Shown: one piece after another, positions 51,140 to 60,882 of the stretch
Numbering within the stretch: the first letter of the stretch is position 1
Layout of the letters: every line of letters begins with the position of its first letter
Translations under genes and position numbers: made by a program
Assembly (NCBI GenBank): GCA_001485295.1
Contig: BBOA01000003.1
Location: forward strand, 186,001 to 250,000
Direction of reading: 5' to 3'
DNA from: Type-B symbiont of Plautia stali
GTDB taxonomy: Bacteria > Pseudomonadota > Gammaproteobacteria > Enterobacterales > Enterobacteriaceae
DNA: 64,000 nucleotides
Notes under the pieces: model-generated
Seen by the model: only the letters and a program-made list of their open reading frames with translations
Databases searched by the model: none
What the model was told of the DNA's origin: nothing

Positions 51140-51860
51140 AGCCTTGCTCCTCCAGCTGTTTTACCAAGGTAAAGTCGCCAGATTTAACGATCTTGCCTTT
51201 GTACAGCACGTGCACGAAGTCTGGTTTAATATAATCCAGAATGCGCTGATAGTGAGTCACTATAATAAAAGCGCGCTTCTCGTCGCGTAGGCTGTTTACG
51301 CCTTCCGCGACGATTTTCAGCGCATCGATATCAAGGCCGGAGTCGGTTTCATCAAGAATGCACAGCTCTGGCTCCAGCGCCGCCATCTGCAGAATGTCGT
51401 TGCGTTTCTTCTCGCCGCCGGAGAAGCCGACGTTAACGGAACGGGTCAGCAGATCCACCGGCATTTTCAGCAGGTGGATTTTATCTTCAATAAAGCCTTG
51501 GAAATCGAAGCGATCCAGTTCTCCATTGCCGCGATATTTGCGTATGGCGTTAACCGCCGTACGCAGGAAGAACTGGTTGCTGACGCCCGGAATTTCCATC
51601 GGATACTGAAACGCCATAAAGATGCCTTCGCCCGCACGCTCTTCCGGGTCGAGCTCCAGCAGATCTATGCCTTTGAAGCTCACGGAACCGCCAGTGATTT
51701 CGTAATCTTCACGGCCTGCCAGCGTGGCGGAGAGCGTACTTTTACCTGAGCCGTTCGGACCCATAATAGCGTGGACTTCGCCCGGTTTCACTTCGAGGTT
51801 AAGACCGCGCAAAATCTCTTTGTCTTCAACGCTAACCTGTAAATCTTTAATGCTTAACAT
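51114..51860 (-). CDS. sufC: Fe-S assembly ATPase SufC
   Basis: 248 residues, E. coli length. ABC-type ATPase: Walker A GPNGSGKSTL, signature [12 protein letters not shown], Walker B CILDETDSGLD, switch His in IIVTHYQRIL. The ATG at 51858-51860 matches homologues (MLSIKDLQV). The segment [16 protein letters not shown] is the source of the 59-bp copy in uspE. Confidence 0.97.
   Translation of the reverse strand: MLSIKDLQVSVEDKEILRGLNLEVKPGEVHAIMGPNGSGKSTLSATLAGREDYEITGGSVSFKGIDLLELDPEERAGEGIFMAFQYPMEIPGVSNQFFLRTAVNAIRKYRGNGELDRFDFQGFIEDKIHLLKMPVDLLTRSVNVGFSGGEKKRNDILQMAALEPELCILDETDSGLDIDALKIVAEGVNSLRDEKRAFIIVTHYQRILDYIKPDFVHVLYKGKIVKSGDFTLVKQLEEQGYDWLTDEE
51353..51411. repeat. sufC segment copied to uspE (source copy)
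   Basis: Identical over 59 bp to 14347-14405. Here it is in frame in an intact gene, so this is the original. Confidence 0.97.
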
Positions 51861-51906
51861 ACTTATTAATTCCTTCACATTGCTTCCGGCAATGCGTGTA
51901 ACAGCA

Positions 51907-53409
51907 TCAGCCTATACTGTGCTCAAGGCTGATGGCTAATAGTTTTTGCGCTTCCACGGCGAATTCCAGTGGCAGCTCAGAGAAAACGTCTTTACAGAAG
52001 CCGTTGACGATCATCGATATCGCGTCTTCTTCGCTGATACCGCGCTGCAGGCAGTAGAACAGCTGATCTTCGCCGATGCGTGAGGTGGTCGCCTCATGCT
52101 CCAGCTGAGCGGTGTTGTTGCGGGTCTCCACATAAGGGAAGGTATGGGCGCCGCAGTCGGGGCCGATCAGCATCGAGTCGCACTGGGTAAAGTTACGCGC
52201 GTTGGTCGCAGTCGGCATGATCTTCACCAAGCCGCGATAGGTATTCTGGCTCTTACCGGCCGAGATACCCTTAGAGATGATGGTCGATTTGGTATTTTTA
52301 CCAATATGGATCATCTTGGTGCCAGTATCCGCCTGCTGGCGTCCGCTGGTCAGCGCCACCGAGTAAAACTCTCCAATGGAGTTATCGCCGCGCAGAATGC
52401 AGCTCGGGTATTTCCAAGTAATGGCGGAACCGGTCTCGGACTGGGTCCAGGACATTTTGCTGTTCTCGCCTTCGCACAGCGCGCGCTTGGTGACGAAGTT
52501 AAGGATACCGCCTTCGCCTTCGCCGCCCGGGAACCAGTTCTGCACGGTGGAGTATTTCACTTCCGCGTTTTTTTGGATGATCACTTCCACCACCGCCGCG
52601 TGCAGCTGATAGGTGTCGCGCACCGGCGCGGAGCAGCCTTCGATATAGCTGACGTAGCTGTCTTCATCCGCAATCAGAATAGTGCGTTCGAACTGACCGG
52701 TTTTCGCCGCGTTGATGCGGAAATAGGTTGACAGCTCCATCGGGCAGCGCACCTCTTTCGGGATGTAGATAAAGGTGCCGTCGGAGGCGACCGCCGAATT
52801 CAGTGCCGCAAAGAAGTTGTCGCTGGCCGGCACCACGGTGCCGAGATACTTCTGCACCAGCTCAGGATGTTTCTGAATCGCTTCGCCGAAGGAGCAGAAG
52901 ATAATGCCTTGCTGTGCCAGCTTGCCGCGATAGGTGGTGGCGACGGAAACAGAGTCGAAAATCGCGTCGACCGCTACTTCGCGCCCTTCGCGCCCTTCGC
53001 GCACCGGCACGCCGAGCTGATCGAAGGCTTTCTCAACTTCCTGCGTCAGGTAGTTGTTGGTCTCTTCGATGCCAGACGACTGCAGTGCGCCCGGCTCTGA
53101 GGCGCAGCTGTCGTCGCAGTTGCCGCAGGAGGGCGCCGAGTAATAGCTGTAATCCTGATAATCCAGTTTATCGTAATGCGCTTTCAGCCAGTGCGGTTCT
53201 TCCATTTCGAGCCAAGCGCGAAAGGCTTTAAGACGAAACTCTAGCATCCACTCTGGTTCGCTACGTTTAGCCGAGATCGCGCGCACTACATCTTCATTGA
53301 TGCCGTGTACCATTTCGTCGGTTTGCAACTGGGTAAAGAAGCCTTCTTTATAGTTGAGCTTGCCTTCCCATATTTGTAAATCGTCAGATGTTTCGCTGTG
53401 TCGTGACAT
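51907..53409 (-). CDS. sufB: Fe-S assembly scaffold subunit SufB
   Basis: 500 residues (E. coli 495). Scaffold on which the cluster is built, with SufC and SufD. The Cys equivalent to E. coli Cys 405 (NFTQCDSML) and the Glu equivalent to Glu 434 ([10 protein letters not shown]) are present; [17 protein letters not shown] is conserved. Odd: [15 protein letters not shown] carries three extra residues (GRE) from a 9-bp tandem duplication. The Cys 424 equivalent is Thr (YVETRNN). The frame is intact. Confidence 0.96.
   Translation of the reverse strand: MSRHSETSDDLQIWEGKLNYKEGFFTQLQTDEMVHGINEDVVRAISAKRSEPEWMLEFRLKAFRAWLEMEEPHWLKAHYDKLDYQDYSYYSAPSCGNCDDSCASEPGALQSSGIEETNNYLTQEVEKAFDQLGVPVREGREGREVAVDAIFDSVSVATTYRGKLAQQGIIFCSFGEAIQKHPELVQKYLGTVVPASDNFFAALNSAVASDGTFIYIPKEVRCPMELSTYFRINAAKTGQFERTILIADEDSYVSYIEGCSAPVRDTYQLHAAVVEVIIQKNAEVKYSTVQNWFPGGEGEGGILNFVTKRALCEGENSKMSWTQSETGSAITWKYPSCILRGDNSIGEFYSVALTSGRQQADTGTKMIHIGKNTKSTIISKGISAGKSQNTYRGLVKIMPTATNARNFTQCDSMLIGPDCGAHTFPYVETRNNTAQLEHEATTSRIGEDQLFYCLQRGISEEDAISMIVNGFCKDVFSELPLEFAVEAQKLLAISLEHSIG
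52978..52995. repeat. 9-bp tandem duplication within sufB
   Basis: TTCGCGCCC twice in a row, followed by a third partial TTCGCGC. Adds Gly-Arg-Glu to the protein in frame. Confidence 0.9.
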
Positions 53410-53416
53410 ATTTCAC

Positions 53417-53791
53417 TTACTCGACGCCAAAACTTTTACCGCACCCGCAGGAGTGTTGAGCTTTAGGGTTATTGAATTTAAAAATCTTATTCAGGCCTTC
53501 TTGGACGTAATCCACTTCAGTGCCGTCGATAAACGGCATCGCCTGAAGCGGCACATAGAGTGTTGCGCCGTTATGGGTAAACTGTAGATCGTCATCGGCA
53601 GGCGTTTTCACCAGATCCATGACGTAACCGAAACCAGCGCAGCCGGATTGTTTCACACTGAGGTGCAAACCTTTAACGTCAGGATCTTGCGCCACTAGGT
53701 TAAGAATTTGCTTCGTAGCGGAATCAGTGAGCATGACTCCTTTCCAGACGAAATCGTCAGGAGAGAAAGTTGTTGCATTTACAGATGCCAT
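53417..53791 (-). CDS. sufA: A-type Fe-S carrier SufA
   Basis: 124 residues. Accepts clusters from SufBCD and delivers them. The three cluster cysteines are in KQSGCAGFGYVMD and HSCGCGKSF. First gene of sufABCDSE; sufB follows seven bases later. Confidence 0.96.
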   Translation of the reverse strand: MASVNATTFSPDDFVWKGVMLTDSATKQILNLVAQDPDVKGLHLSVKQSGCAGFGYVMDLVKTPADDDLQFTHNGATLYVPLQAMPFIDGTEVDYVQEGLNKIFKFNNPKAQHSCGCGKSFGVE

Positions 53792-53832
53792 ATTGATACC
53801 TCGTAAGTCCGGACCTTTTCAGGCTATCCCCT

Positions 53833-53861
53833 ATAGTAAGAATGTGGGGTGATCAATTCAA
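53833..53861 (-). promoter_or_regulatory. Promoter of the suf operon
   Basis: On the minus strand TTGAAT, 17 bases, TACTAT: a good sigma-70 promoter ending about 40 bp before the sufA ATG. An AT-rich stretch upstream (ATTATCCCTTTAAAACAATAGG) could hold OxyR, IscR or Fur sites, but none matches clearly enough to call. Confidence 0.6.
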
Positions 53862-53935
53862 CCTATTGTTTTAAAGGGATAATCATCTTGTACTGTTTTT
53901 AATCGCTGCTTCATTAAGCATAGCTACTTCGCAGC

Positions 53936-54330
53936 CTTTTGCGACGAGACAGCGCGCGCAAACCAAGCGCCATGACGTTTTCCGTCTCCGCCTGGTTACA
54001 ACACAAAATCAACGACTGTAAATTTTCGGTACACGATCTCACCGTTGATTTCTATATGGCTCAGACAAAGCTCAACCGGGCCGACTGTACCATTTTCATT
54101 AGCTGCGTTAGTTTAACGACGCCTGTCTGGATGGATATGGCGGAAATCTGCCACATCAACGGGAGTGCAGGAGATGGGCAACAACGAACGCGATAGACTG
54201 TTCCGCATTCAGGCCTATCAGCTGGCCCGCCTCTCGCCCACCCGCCCGTGCCATCAGCCGGCGCTGGTCGGAGAGTGGGACAAAGCCACCGCGCTATAGA
54301 GAGAGCGACTTCGTGTTCGTGCGTCACGCG
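53936..54330 (+). pseudogene. Unrecognised decayed gene(s) between sufA and ydiJ
   Basis: Coding-like stretches occur in changing frames, for example MGNNERDRLFRIQAYQLARLSPTRPCHQPAL and WDKATAL ending in TAG at about 54295. E. coli has ydiH and menI here, but I could not match either. Treated as debris. Confidence 0.35.
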
Positions 54331-54378
54331 GGCTGGATATTCTAATCCAGACGCGCCGTGACGTCGCGCACAATTTTG

Positions 54379-57300
54379 TTACATCAACGCCAGCAGTGCC
54401 TGTAACGGATGACGCATGCCGTTGCCCTCCACTCTTTTCACCTGACTGCGGCAGGAAAAGCCGGTCGCCAAGCAGCGCTGACGCGGTAGCTTCTGTAGCT
54501 GCGGATGCCACGACAGGCCGTAAATCCCCAGCGAGTTGTCGAGATTCTTGCTTTCATGGCCGTAGGTGCCCGCCATGCCGCAGCAGCCGACGTTGATGTT
54601 TTCCAACTTCGCACCGAAGCGGGAAAAGATCTCCTGCCACTGATTCGGCGTGTCCGGCAGCGCCGTCACTTCGGTGCAGTGCGCGAACAGATACCAGCTT
54701 TCGCCGCTGGTCGGCTGCGAGGCGCGCGCCCTCAGAGCCTCGCACAGCCACTCATGCACCAGCTGCACGTGAAAATCGCCGCGTATCTCGCCGAGCGTCT
54801 GTTTATATTCGTCGCGACAGCAGAGCACCGTCGCCGGATCGACTCCGACCATTGGCATGCCGAGTTTCGCCATACGGTTAAGGAAGCCAGCGGTTTTGGC
54901 TGCGGTGTGCGCAAAGCGCTGTAGGAAGCCTTTAACGTGCTGCGCCTTGCCGTTCGGCATAAAAGGCAGCAGCACCGGCCGCAGGCCGAGCTTTTCAATC
55001 AGGTGAATAAAGTCGGTGATCAGCTGCGCCTCGTAGAAGCTGGTAAACGTATCTTGCACCACTAGCACCGTAGTGGTGCGCGCCTCGGCGCTCATCGCTT
55101 CCAGCTTCTCCAGCGTCATGTTCATCGCCGGATGGCCGCTTAGCGTCTGCTTTAGCGACGGCGATGAGAGCAGCGGTAGATCGACCATGCCGATATGGTT
55201 CTTGCTCAACTCGCGCATCCACGGCTGTTTCAGAAAGAAGTTAAAGGTCTTCGGCGCCTTCGCCATCAGCGGCGTGTAGCTCTCTACCGCCGCCACCAGA
55301 TGGTCGCTTACCGGGCGCAGATAGCGCGTATAGTAGAGCTGTAAAAAGCGCGCACGAAAATCGGGCACGTCGATTTTAATTGGGCACTGCGTTGAGCAGG
55401 CTTTACAGGCGAGACAGCCGGACATCGCCTCATGCACCTCGTGGGAAAAGTCATACTCCCCTTTGCTGGCGTGCCAGCTGTTGCGCACGCGGCCAATCAG
55501 CGCCCGCAGCGACAGGCTATTTTCCGGCAGCTGCTTCTCCAGCTGCTGCGGATCGACGCCCTGCTCCGCCAGCAGGCGCAGCCATTCGCGCGTCAGGGTG
55601 GCGCGCCCTTTCGGCGAGTGAATGCGGTTTCGGGTGATCTTCATCGACGGGCACATTGGACTGCGCGCATCGAAGTTAAAGCAGAGGCCGTTGCCGTTGC
55701 ACTCCATCGCCCCGCGCCAGTCGCTGCGCACCGCCAGCGGAATCTGGCGGTCATAGCTGCCGCGCTTCACCGCATCTACCTGCATCATCGGCTCGTTGCT
55801 GCCGACCGGGGTACAGATCTTGCCAGGGTTCATGCGGTTGTTGGGATCGAACGCCGCCTTGATGCGACGCAGCTCGTTGAACAGGGTTTCGCCAAAAAAC
55901 GCTGGGCTGTACTGCGCGCGGAATCCTTTGCCGTGCTCGCCCCAGAGCAACCCGCCGTAACGCGCCGTCAGCGCTACTACCTCATCCGACAGGGTTTTCA
56001 TCAGCATCTCCTGCTGCGGATCGCACATATCCAGCGCCGGCCGCACGTGCAGCACGCCCGCGTCGACATGGCCGAACATGCCGTAGCTCAAGGCGTGGCT
56101 GTCGAGCAGCGCGCGAAACTCGACGATATAGTCGGCGAGGTGCTCCGGCGGCACGGCGGTATCCTCTACAAAGGGGATTGGCTTGGTGCGCCCTTTAGCG
56201 TTGCCCAGCAGACCCACCGCTTTTTTACGCATGTTATAGATGCGCTCGATGCCGTCGAGGTCGTCGCAGAGCTGGTAGCCGATCACGCCGCCTTGGCGCT
56301 GCACCATCAGCGCATCCAGCCGCGCGCGGAGCGAAGAGACCTGCTGCTCGATTAGCGCGCCATCGTCGCCGGCAAACTCCACAATATTCAGGCCAAGCAT
56401 CTCTTGAGCCTGCACGTCGACGATCAGCTCGCGCACCGAATGCCAGACGATATCTTCCCGCGCCAAGTTCAGAACCTTAGAGTCTAACGTTTCTACCGAC
56501 AGAGCCTGCGCCTCTACCATAAAGGGCGCGTTGCGCAGCGCGGAGTCGAAGGAGTCATATTTGATGTTCACCAGACGACGTACTTTGGGTATCGGCGTAA
56601 TGTCGAGCCGCGCCTCGGTGATAAAGGCCAGCGTGCCCTCTGCGCCGCACAAAATGCGCGTCAGGTCGAAGGTCTGCATATCGTCGCTGAAAACGTGGCG
56701 CAGATCGTAGCCGGTTAGGAAGCGGTTCAGCTGCGGAAATTTTTCCAAAATCAGCGCACGCTGCTCGCGGCAGCGCGTCAGCACTTGCTGATAGATACGC
56801 CCTTCCAACGTTGCCGTCTGCGCCAGCGTCTCCGCCAGCGCGGTAGCCATCGGCCAAGTATCGAGAATATCGCCGCCCAACAGCACCGCGCGAAGTCCCA
56901 GTACGTGATCGGAGGTTTTACCGTAGACCAGCGATCCCTGGCCTGAGGCGTCAGTGTTGATCATGCCGCCCAGAGTGGCGCGGTTGCTGGTAGAGAGTTC
57001 CGGCGAGAAGAAAAAGCCGTAGGGTTTCAGCCAGGTGTTGAGCTGATCCTTAACCACGCCCGCCTCGACGCGCACCCAGCCCTGTTCAGGGTTAATCTCT
57101 AGAATGCGGTTCATATGGCGCGACATATCCACCACGATGCCTTGGTTCAGCGATTGCCCGTTGGTGCCGGTGCCGCCGCCGCGCGGCGTAAAGACCAGTT
57201 CGCTGAAGCGCGCCTCGCCTGCCACGCGCGCAATCAGCGCAACGTCAGCGGTGGAACGTGGAAAGAGCACCCCATCCGGTAGCAGCTGGTAGATGCTGTT

Positions 57301-57432
57301 GTCGGTGGACATGAGCAGGCAGTCGGCATAGCTGGTGGCGGTATCGCCGGTGAAACCCTGCGCTTTCAGCGCCTCAAGGAATGTCGGAACTCGCTGAACG
57401 AGGCCGGGCGCCTGGGAAATCTGTGGGATCAT
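54379..57432 (-). CDS. ydiJ: FAD/Fe-S oxidoreductase YdiJ (D-2-hydroxyglutarate dehydrogenase type)
   Basis: About 1017 residues, as in E. coli (1018). N-terminal FAD-binding PCMH domain (FTPRGGGTGTNGQSLNQGIVVDMSRHMNRI), FAD oxidase C-terminal domain (FGHVDAGVLHVRP), then a ferredoxin-like region (GCLACKACSTQCPIKIDVP) and a CCG-type domain ending VGCCGMAGTYGHE. The ATG at 57430-57432 gives the conserved MIPQISQAPG; an ATG at 57465 would add 11 residues and neither has a strong ribosome site. Intact. Confidence 0.95.
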   Translation of the reverse strand: MIPQISQAPGLVQRVPTFLEALKAQGFTGDTATSYADCLLMSTDNSIYQLLPDGVLFPRSTADVALIARVAGEARFSELVFTPRGGGTGTNGQSLNQGIVVDMSRHMNRILEINPEQGWVRVEAGVVKDQLNTWLKPYGFFFSPELSTSNRATLGGMINTDASGQGSLVYGKTSDHVLGLRAVLLGGDILDTWPMATALAETLAQTATLEGRIYQQVLTRCREQRALILEKFPQLNRFLTGYDLRHVFSDDMQTFDLTRILCGAEGTLAFITEARLDITPIPKVRRLVNIKYDSFDSALRNAPFMVEAQALSVETLDSKVLNLAREDIVWHSVRELIVDVQAQEMLGLNIVEFAGDDGALIEQQVSSLRARLDALMVQRQGGVIGYQLCDDLDGIERIYNMRKKAVGLLGNAKGRTKPIPFVEDTAVPPEHLADYIVEFRALLDSHALSYGMFGHVDAGVLHVRPALDMCDPQQEMLMKTLSDEVVALTARYGGLLWGEHGKGFRAQYSPAFFGETLFNELRRIKAAFDPNNRMNPGKICTPVGSNEPMMQVDAVKRGSYDRQIPLAVRSDWRGAMECNGNGLCFNFDARSPMCPSMKITRNRIHSPKGRATLTREWLRLLAEQGVDPQQLEKQLPENSLSLRALIGRVRNSWHASKGEYDFSHEVHEAMSGCLACKACSTQCPIKIDVPDFRARFLQLYYTRYLRPVSDHLVAAVESYTPLMAKAPKTFNFFLKQPWMRELSKNHIGMVDLPLLSSPSLKQTLSGHPAMNMTLEKLEAMSAEARTTTVLVVQDTFTSFYEAQLITDFIHLIEKLGLRPVLLPFMPNGKAQHVKGFLQRFAHTAAKTAGFLNRMAKLGMPMVGVDPATVLCCRDEYKQTLGEIRGDFHVQLVHEWLCEALRARASQPTSGESWYLFAHCTEVTALPDTPNQWQEIFSRFGAKLENINVGCCGMAGTYGHESKNLDNSLGIYGLSWHPQLQKLPRQRCLATGFSCRSQVKRVEGNGMRHPLQALLALM

Positions 57433-57626
57433 TGTTAGAGGACCAGATGTTGTAGACGTTTGCATTGTGTGTTCTGTCTCAACCTTTCATTTTAACACAT
57501 TTTTTCACGCCCGCTGTTTTTTCAGAAAAGGTAAAAAGCGCCTGTTTCTACTCTGTTTAAAGCCGGCAAAATAGCTCATCATTAAGCTGGGCCTGATTGA
57601 AGGATTAGTTGAAGTAGTTACTCGCT

Positions 57627-58590
57627 ATGAAAAACCTGCACTGCACTAAGGATTTACCACAGATGTTTATCCTGCTGATGATCGTCCCCTGCATCTGGAT
57701 TATTCAGCCTTTTATTCTCGGTTTCGCCTGGATGAGTATGGTAGTGATCGCGACCTAGCCACTAATGCTGCGCGTACAGTGGCTGCTGTAGAACCGGTGT
57801 TCGCTGGCCATCGCGGTGATGACACTGCTGCTGTTTATTATTCCTATCGCACTGCTGGTCAACAGCCTGATCGACAATAGCGCGCCGGTGATCGCCATGG
57901 AGATGCCCTCGCTGCTGATGCCCTCGCTGCTGTAGCTAAATGATACCCGTCCATCGGCGACAAACTCTTCTCCAGCTACCACAAGCTGGTGGCGGGCGGC
58001 GGCTCGGCCATTATGGCGAAGCTGTAGCCCTATGCCGGCCGCACTATCGGGTTTTCCGTCGCTCAGGCGAGCCACTTCGTTCGACTTTCGACTGATGATC
58101 CACCCCGGCGTGATGTTACTGTTCAGCGCCCTACTGTTCTAGCGCGGCGAACAGGCAGCGCAGGGCATTCGCCACTTCGCCTTTAGCATGGCGGGCCGGC
58201 GCGGCGGTGCTGCTGGCCGGTCAGGCGATCCGCGCCGTGGCACTCGACGTGGTGGTCACCGCGCTGGTGCAAATCGGGCCGCTTATTGTGCTGGTTCCCG
58301 CCATTGTCTGGCTCTACTGGAGCGGTGACACCACCTGTAGCACGGTGCTGCTAATCTGGAGCTGCGTGGTCGGCACGCTGGATAACGTGCTGCGCCCGGT
58401 GCTGATCCGCATCGGCGCGGACCTACCGATTATCCTGATCTTCTCCGGCGTGATCGGCGGGCCAGTGGTGCTGGCAGTCTCCTACCGTCTGGTTTGCGCT
58501 GGATGCATGAAGCGCCGGTGCCGGCAGACGATCCTGCCATCGTGGTGGATATTCTCTCCGATCACGATAAAAAACAGCTGCCCTACTGAC
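57627..58590 (+). pseudogene. ydiK: ydiK, AI-2E-type permease family, multiple nonsense codons
   Basis: Begins MKNLHCTKDLPQMFILLMIVPCIWIIQPFILGFAW. In the next 450 bp the frame is mostly kept but contains five TAG codons, at least three exactly at conserved Trp (VVIATW, LAWLN, LYWRGE). A 15-bp tandem duplication lies at 57903-57932. Later frames show FAFSMAG-type debris, QAIRAVALDVVVTALVQIGPLIVLVPAIVWLYWSGDTT and VLRPVLIRIGADLPIILIFSGVIGG. Next to ydiJ as in E. coli. Confidence 0.93.
57903..57932. repeat. 15-bp perfect tandem duplication in ydiK
   Basis: ATGCCCTCGCTGCTG is repeated twice, adding five residues (MPSLL) in frame. Confidence 0.94.
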
Positions 58591-58604
58591 AGATAAAAGG
58601 GGCG

Positions 58605-59190
58605 GTTAATCGCCCCGATTCATTGTTGTACTCATCGAACAACGCCGACACTATGCCGGAGTCGCGATCCAGCCCCAGCTGAGTCATATCGTTCGAGCCG
58701 ATAGAGAAGCCGTCGAAGTACTCAAGGAACTGTTCGGCCAGCAGGGCGTTCGAGGGAATTTCGCACATCATGATGATCTTCAGACCGTTCTCGCTGTGCT
58801 TCAGTCCTTGACGCGCCGGCTCCTCGACCACGGCCTGCGCTTAGGCCACGGTGCACACAAAGGGAACCATAATTTCGACGTTAGTCAGGCCTATCTCATA
58901 AAGGCGGCGCCCAGCGTGGCGATCCCTTCGGTCAGGCGCGCGATATAGAACTCCACTGGATCGTCGAAGCCTTTCATCATGGCGCGAATTTGCTGCTGCA
59001 GCTCCGACGTCTGTTGATCAAATTCCAGCAGCGCTTTCGGGTGCACGCCGATCATGCGGTTAATGATGAACTCCAGCGCGGGCATTTCATCTGAGGCAGC
59101 GGTTACCACCAGCAGCATCTTGCCCTGCCAATTTTCCAGCGTGGTGTATTCGCCGTCGATCGTCGACAGTTCAGTTTAATAAAGGCTCAT
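58605..59190 (-). pseudogene. ppsA: btuE' - 'ppsA chimeric remnant
   Basis: Starts like BtuE (thiol peroxidase): MSLY, TAA, then TELSTIDGEYTTLENWQGKMLLVVTAAS. It passes without a frame change into PEP synthase: ALEFIINRMIGVHPKALLEFDQQ, IRAMMKGFDDPVEFYIARLTEGIATLGAAF. After another deletion, VVEEPARQGLKHSENGLKIIMMCEIPSNALLAEQFLEYFDGFSIGSNDMTQL is readable. Everything between btuE and ppsA in the E. coli order (including btuD and nlpC) is absent. Confidence 0.88.
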
Positions 59191-59229
59191 TGCACTCTCC
59201 TATTGTGAATACAGATACGCCAGCCGTAG

Positions 59230-60040
59230 CTAGCGCGAAGATTTGACCAGCAGCACGATAAACAGCGGCGCGCCTAGCGTGGCGGTAACCATGCCGATGG
59301 ACAGTTTCGCCGAAGTCAGCACTAGACGCGCGATAATGTCTGCGCCCGCCAGCACCGAGGCCATCAGAAAATAGCGGTGGTCGCTGATGCCGCTCAGCCG
59401 CAGCAGATGCGGGATCACTAAGCCGAAAAAGCCGATCGCGCCCTCCATGGCGACGCTGACGCCGACTAGCTAGTCCATCGCCAGCACCAGAATATTACGC
59501 CAGAAAAAAAAGCGGCAGGCCGAGCTCACGCGCTCAGTGGCGATCAGCTCGGCGGTGGCCGGCAGCGGCGCCAGTCGATGCCGCTAAAGCCGCCCATCAT
59601 CCAGTACATCAGCTAGCGCAAATCGAGGCTGGTGCTGAAGTAAATCGTCCAAGTCATGATGACGTTGCAGATAATGCCCAGCGCCACGCTGGTCAGCAGC
59701 GCGCCGGCCATTGCCTTCAGGCTCAGACTCCAGAGCGAGCCGCTGCCGAAGAGCACACCCAGCACTAGCCCGATCCCTGCGCCGTTAGAGACGCCGAGCA
59801 AGCCAAGTTCCGCCAGCGGATTGGTAAACAGCGCCTGCATCACCACACCGCACACCGCCAGCGAGCGCGTCAGGCGCAGCTGCCAGACAAAGAGCTGGCC
59901 GGCTACTGCGACGGGACGATCCAGCTGTCATCCGCGCACAGGCTGAGAATAATCAAGCCCAGCAGGATGAGGCTTAATGCCGCTATCCCGCGTCGGCTGC
60001 GGTGATCCGCCTGACGAGCGAGCTGCTCCAGCAAAGACAT
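59230..60040 (-). pseudogene. btuC: btuC, vitamin B12 permease subunit, decayed
   Basis: [40 protein letters not shown], then [57 protein letters not shown] (TAG for Gln), [27 protein letters not shown] (TAG for Trp) and [19 protein letters not shown]. Two frameshifts and internal losses add to the nonsense codons. Upstream of ihfA as in E. coli. btuD is absent and btuE is broken. Confidence 0.93.
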
Positions 60041-60119
60041 AATTGATGATTCGCTGAGAAAACAGATAGTTAATTGTAGAAGGATTGTCGGAAAAAGAAA
60101 GGCTGGTTTAGGTGGCACA

Positions 60120-60381
60120 CAGAAGCATTAACCGTGGTTCGGGCACGGCGGCACCCGCTCGCGATCGTTATGCCTTGCCAGCCGTTGCTGTTCCAGTAGC
60201 TGTGAGACCCTTTTAGCCCGACGTTGCGGCTATGGTGCGATTTCCACTAGGTTGGCGCGCGCTAGTCGTAGCCATCCCAGTAGTAGCCGCGATGATCGCG
60301 GGTACCGATACCGGCGAGTTGTTGTAATTCGGCGAGTTAGCGCTCGCCAGTAGGATGCTTAAAATCAGTGCGTTTTTTCAT
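60120..60381 (-). pseudogene. Small secreted DUF2502-like (YpeC type) remnant
   Basis: MKKRT start; a later frame reads GIGTRDHRGYYWDGYD*RAPT*WKSHHSRNVGLKGSHSYWNSNGWQG. The RDxxGYYWDGxxW pattern, rich in Trp, His and Tyr, resembles DUF2502. TAG stands twice where Trp is expected. The signal-peptide region is frameshifted. Confidence 0.42.
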
Positions 60382-60533
60382 CAGAGTGACCTCTTGTTAC
60401 CTGTCGGCGCGGTTATAATAAAAGGATCACCAGCGTCTCTATCGGTACGCGCCGATTTTCGGCTCTTTTTCTAGACACTTACGAAATTCTGACACTGTGA
60501 AGGAAAGCAGGAGAACAACAAAATGCGCCAATG

Positions 60534-60560
60534 AAAAAGGCCGCGTAAGCGGCCTTTTTA
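60534..60560 (-). terminator. Terminator of the pheST-ihfA operon
   Basis: Perfect 11-bp stem AAAAAGGCCGC / GCGGCCTTTTT with a GTAA loop, 16 bases after the ihfA stop. Confidence 0.9.
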
Positions 60561-60575
60561 GTATACTGAAATCGG

Positions 60576-60878
60576 TCAGTCGTTATCTTTCGGAGAAGCG
60601 TTTTCGACTCGGCTTTTCAGCTTCTGACCCGGGCGAAACGTCACCACGCGGCGCGCGGTAATCGGAATATCTTCCCCCGTTTTTGGATTTCTGCCTGGAC
60701 GCTGATTTTTATCGCGCAGGTCGAAATTACCAAACCCAGACAGTTTTACCTGCTCGCCATTCTCCAGAGCACGGCGAACCTCTTCAAAAAACAGCTCCAC
60801 CAGCTCTTTCGCGTCACGTTTGCTCAGCCCAAGTTTCTCAAACAGGTACTCTGACATTTCAGCTTTTGTAAGCGCCAT
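60576..60878 (-). CDS. ihfA: Integration host factor, alpha subunit
   Basis: 100 residues (E. coli 99). Bends DNA as a heterodimer with Ihf[82 protein letters not shown] includes the intercalating Pro and the DNA-binding arms. Four bases separate it from pheT. sigma-54 psp transcription in relatives also uses IHF. Confidence 0.97.
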   Translation of the reverse strand: MALTKAEMSEYLFEKLGLSKRDAKELVELFFEEVRRALENGEQVKLSGFGNFDLRDKNQRPGRNPKTGEDIPITARRVVTFRPGQKLKSRVENASPKDND

Positions 60879-60882
60879 AGGT

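Noticed and set aside
53991..54010. Second Ter site in the opposite orientation (GTTACAACA)
   Set aside because: Only the TGTTGTAAC core matches. The GC(6) lock position and both flanks differ from Ter, so it is probably chance or at best very weak.
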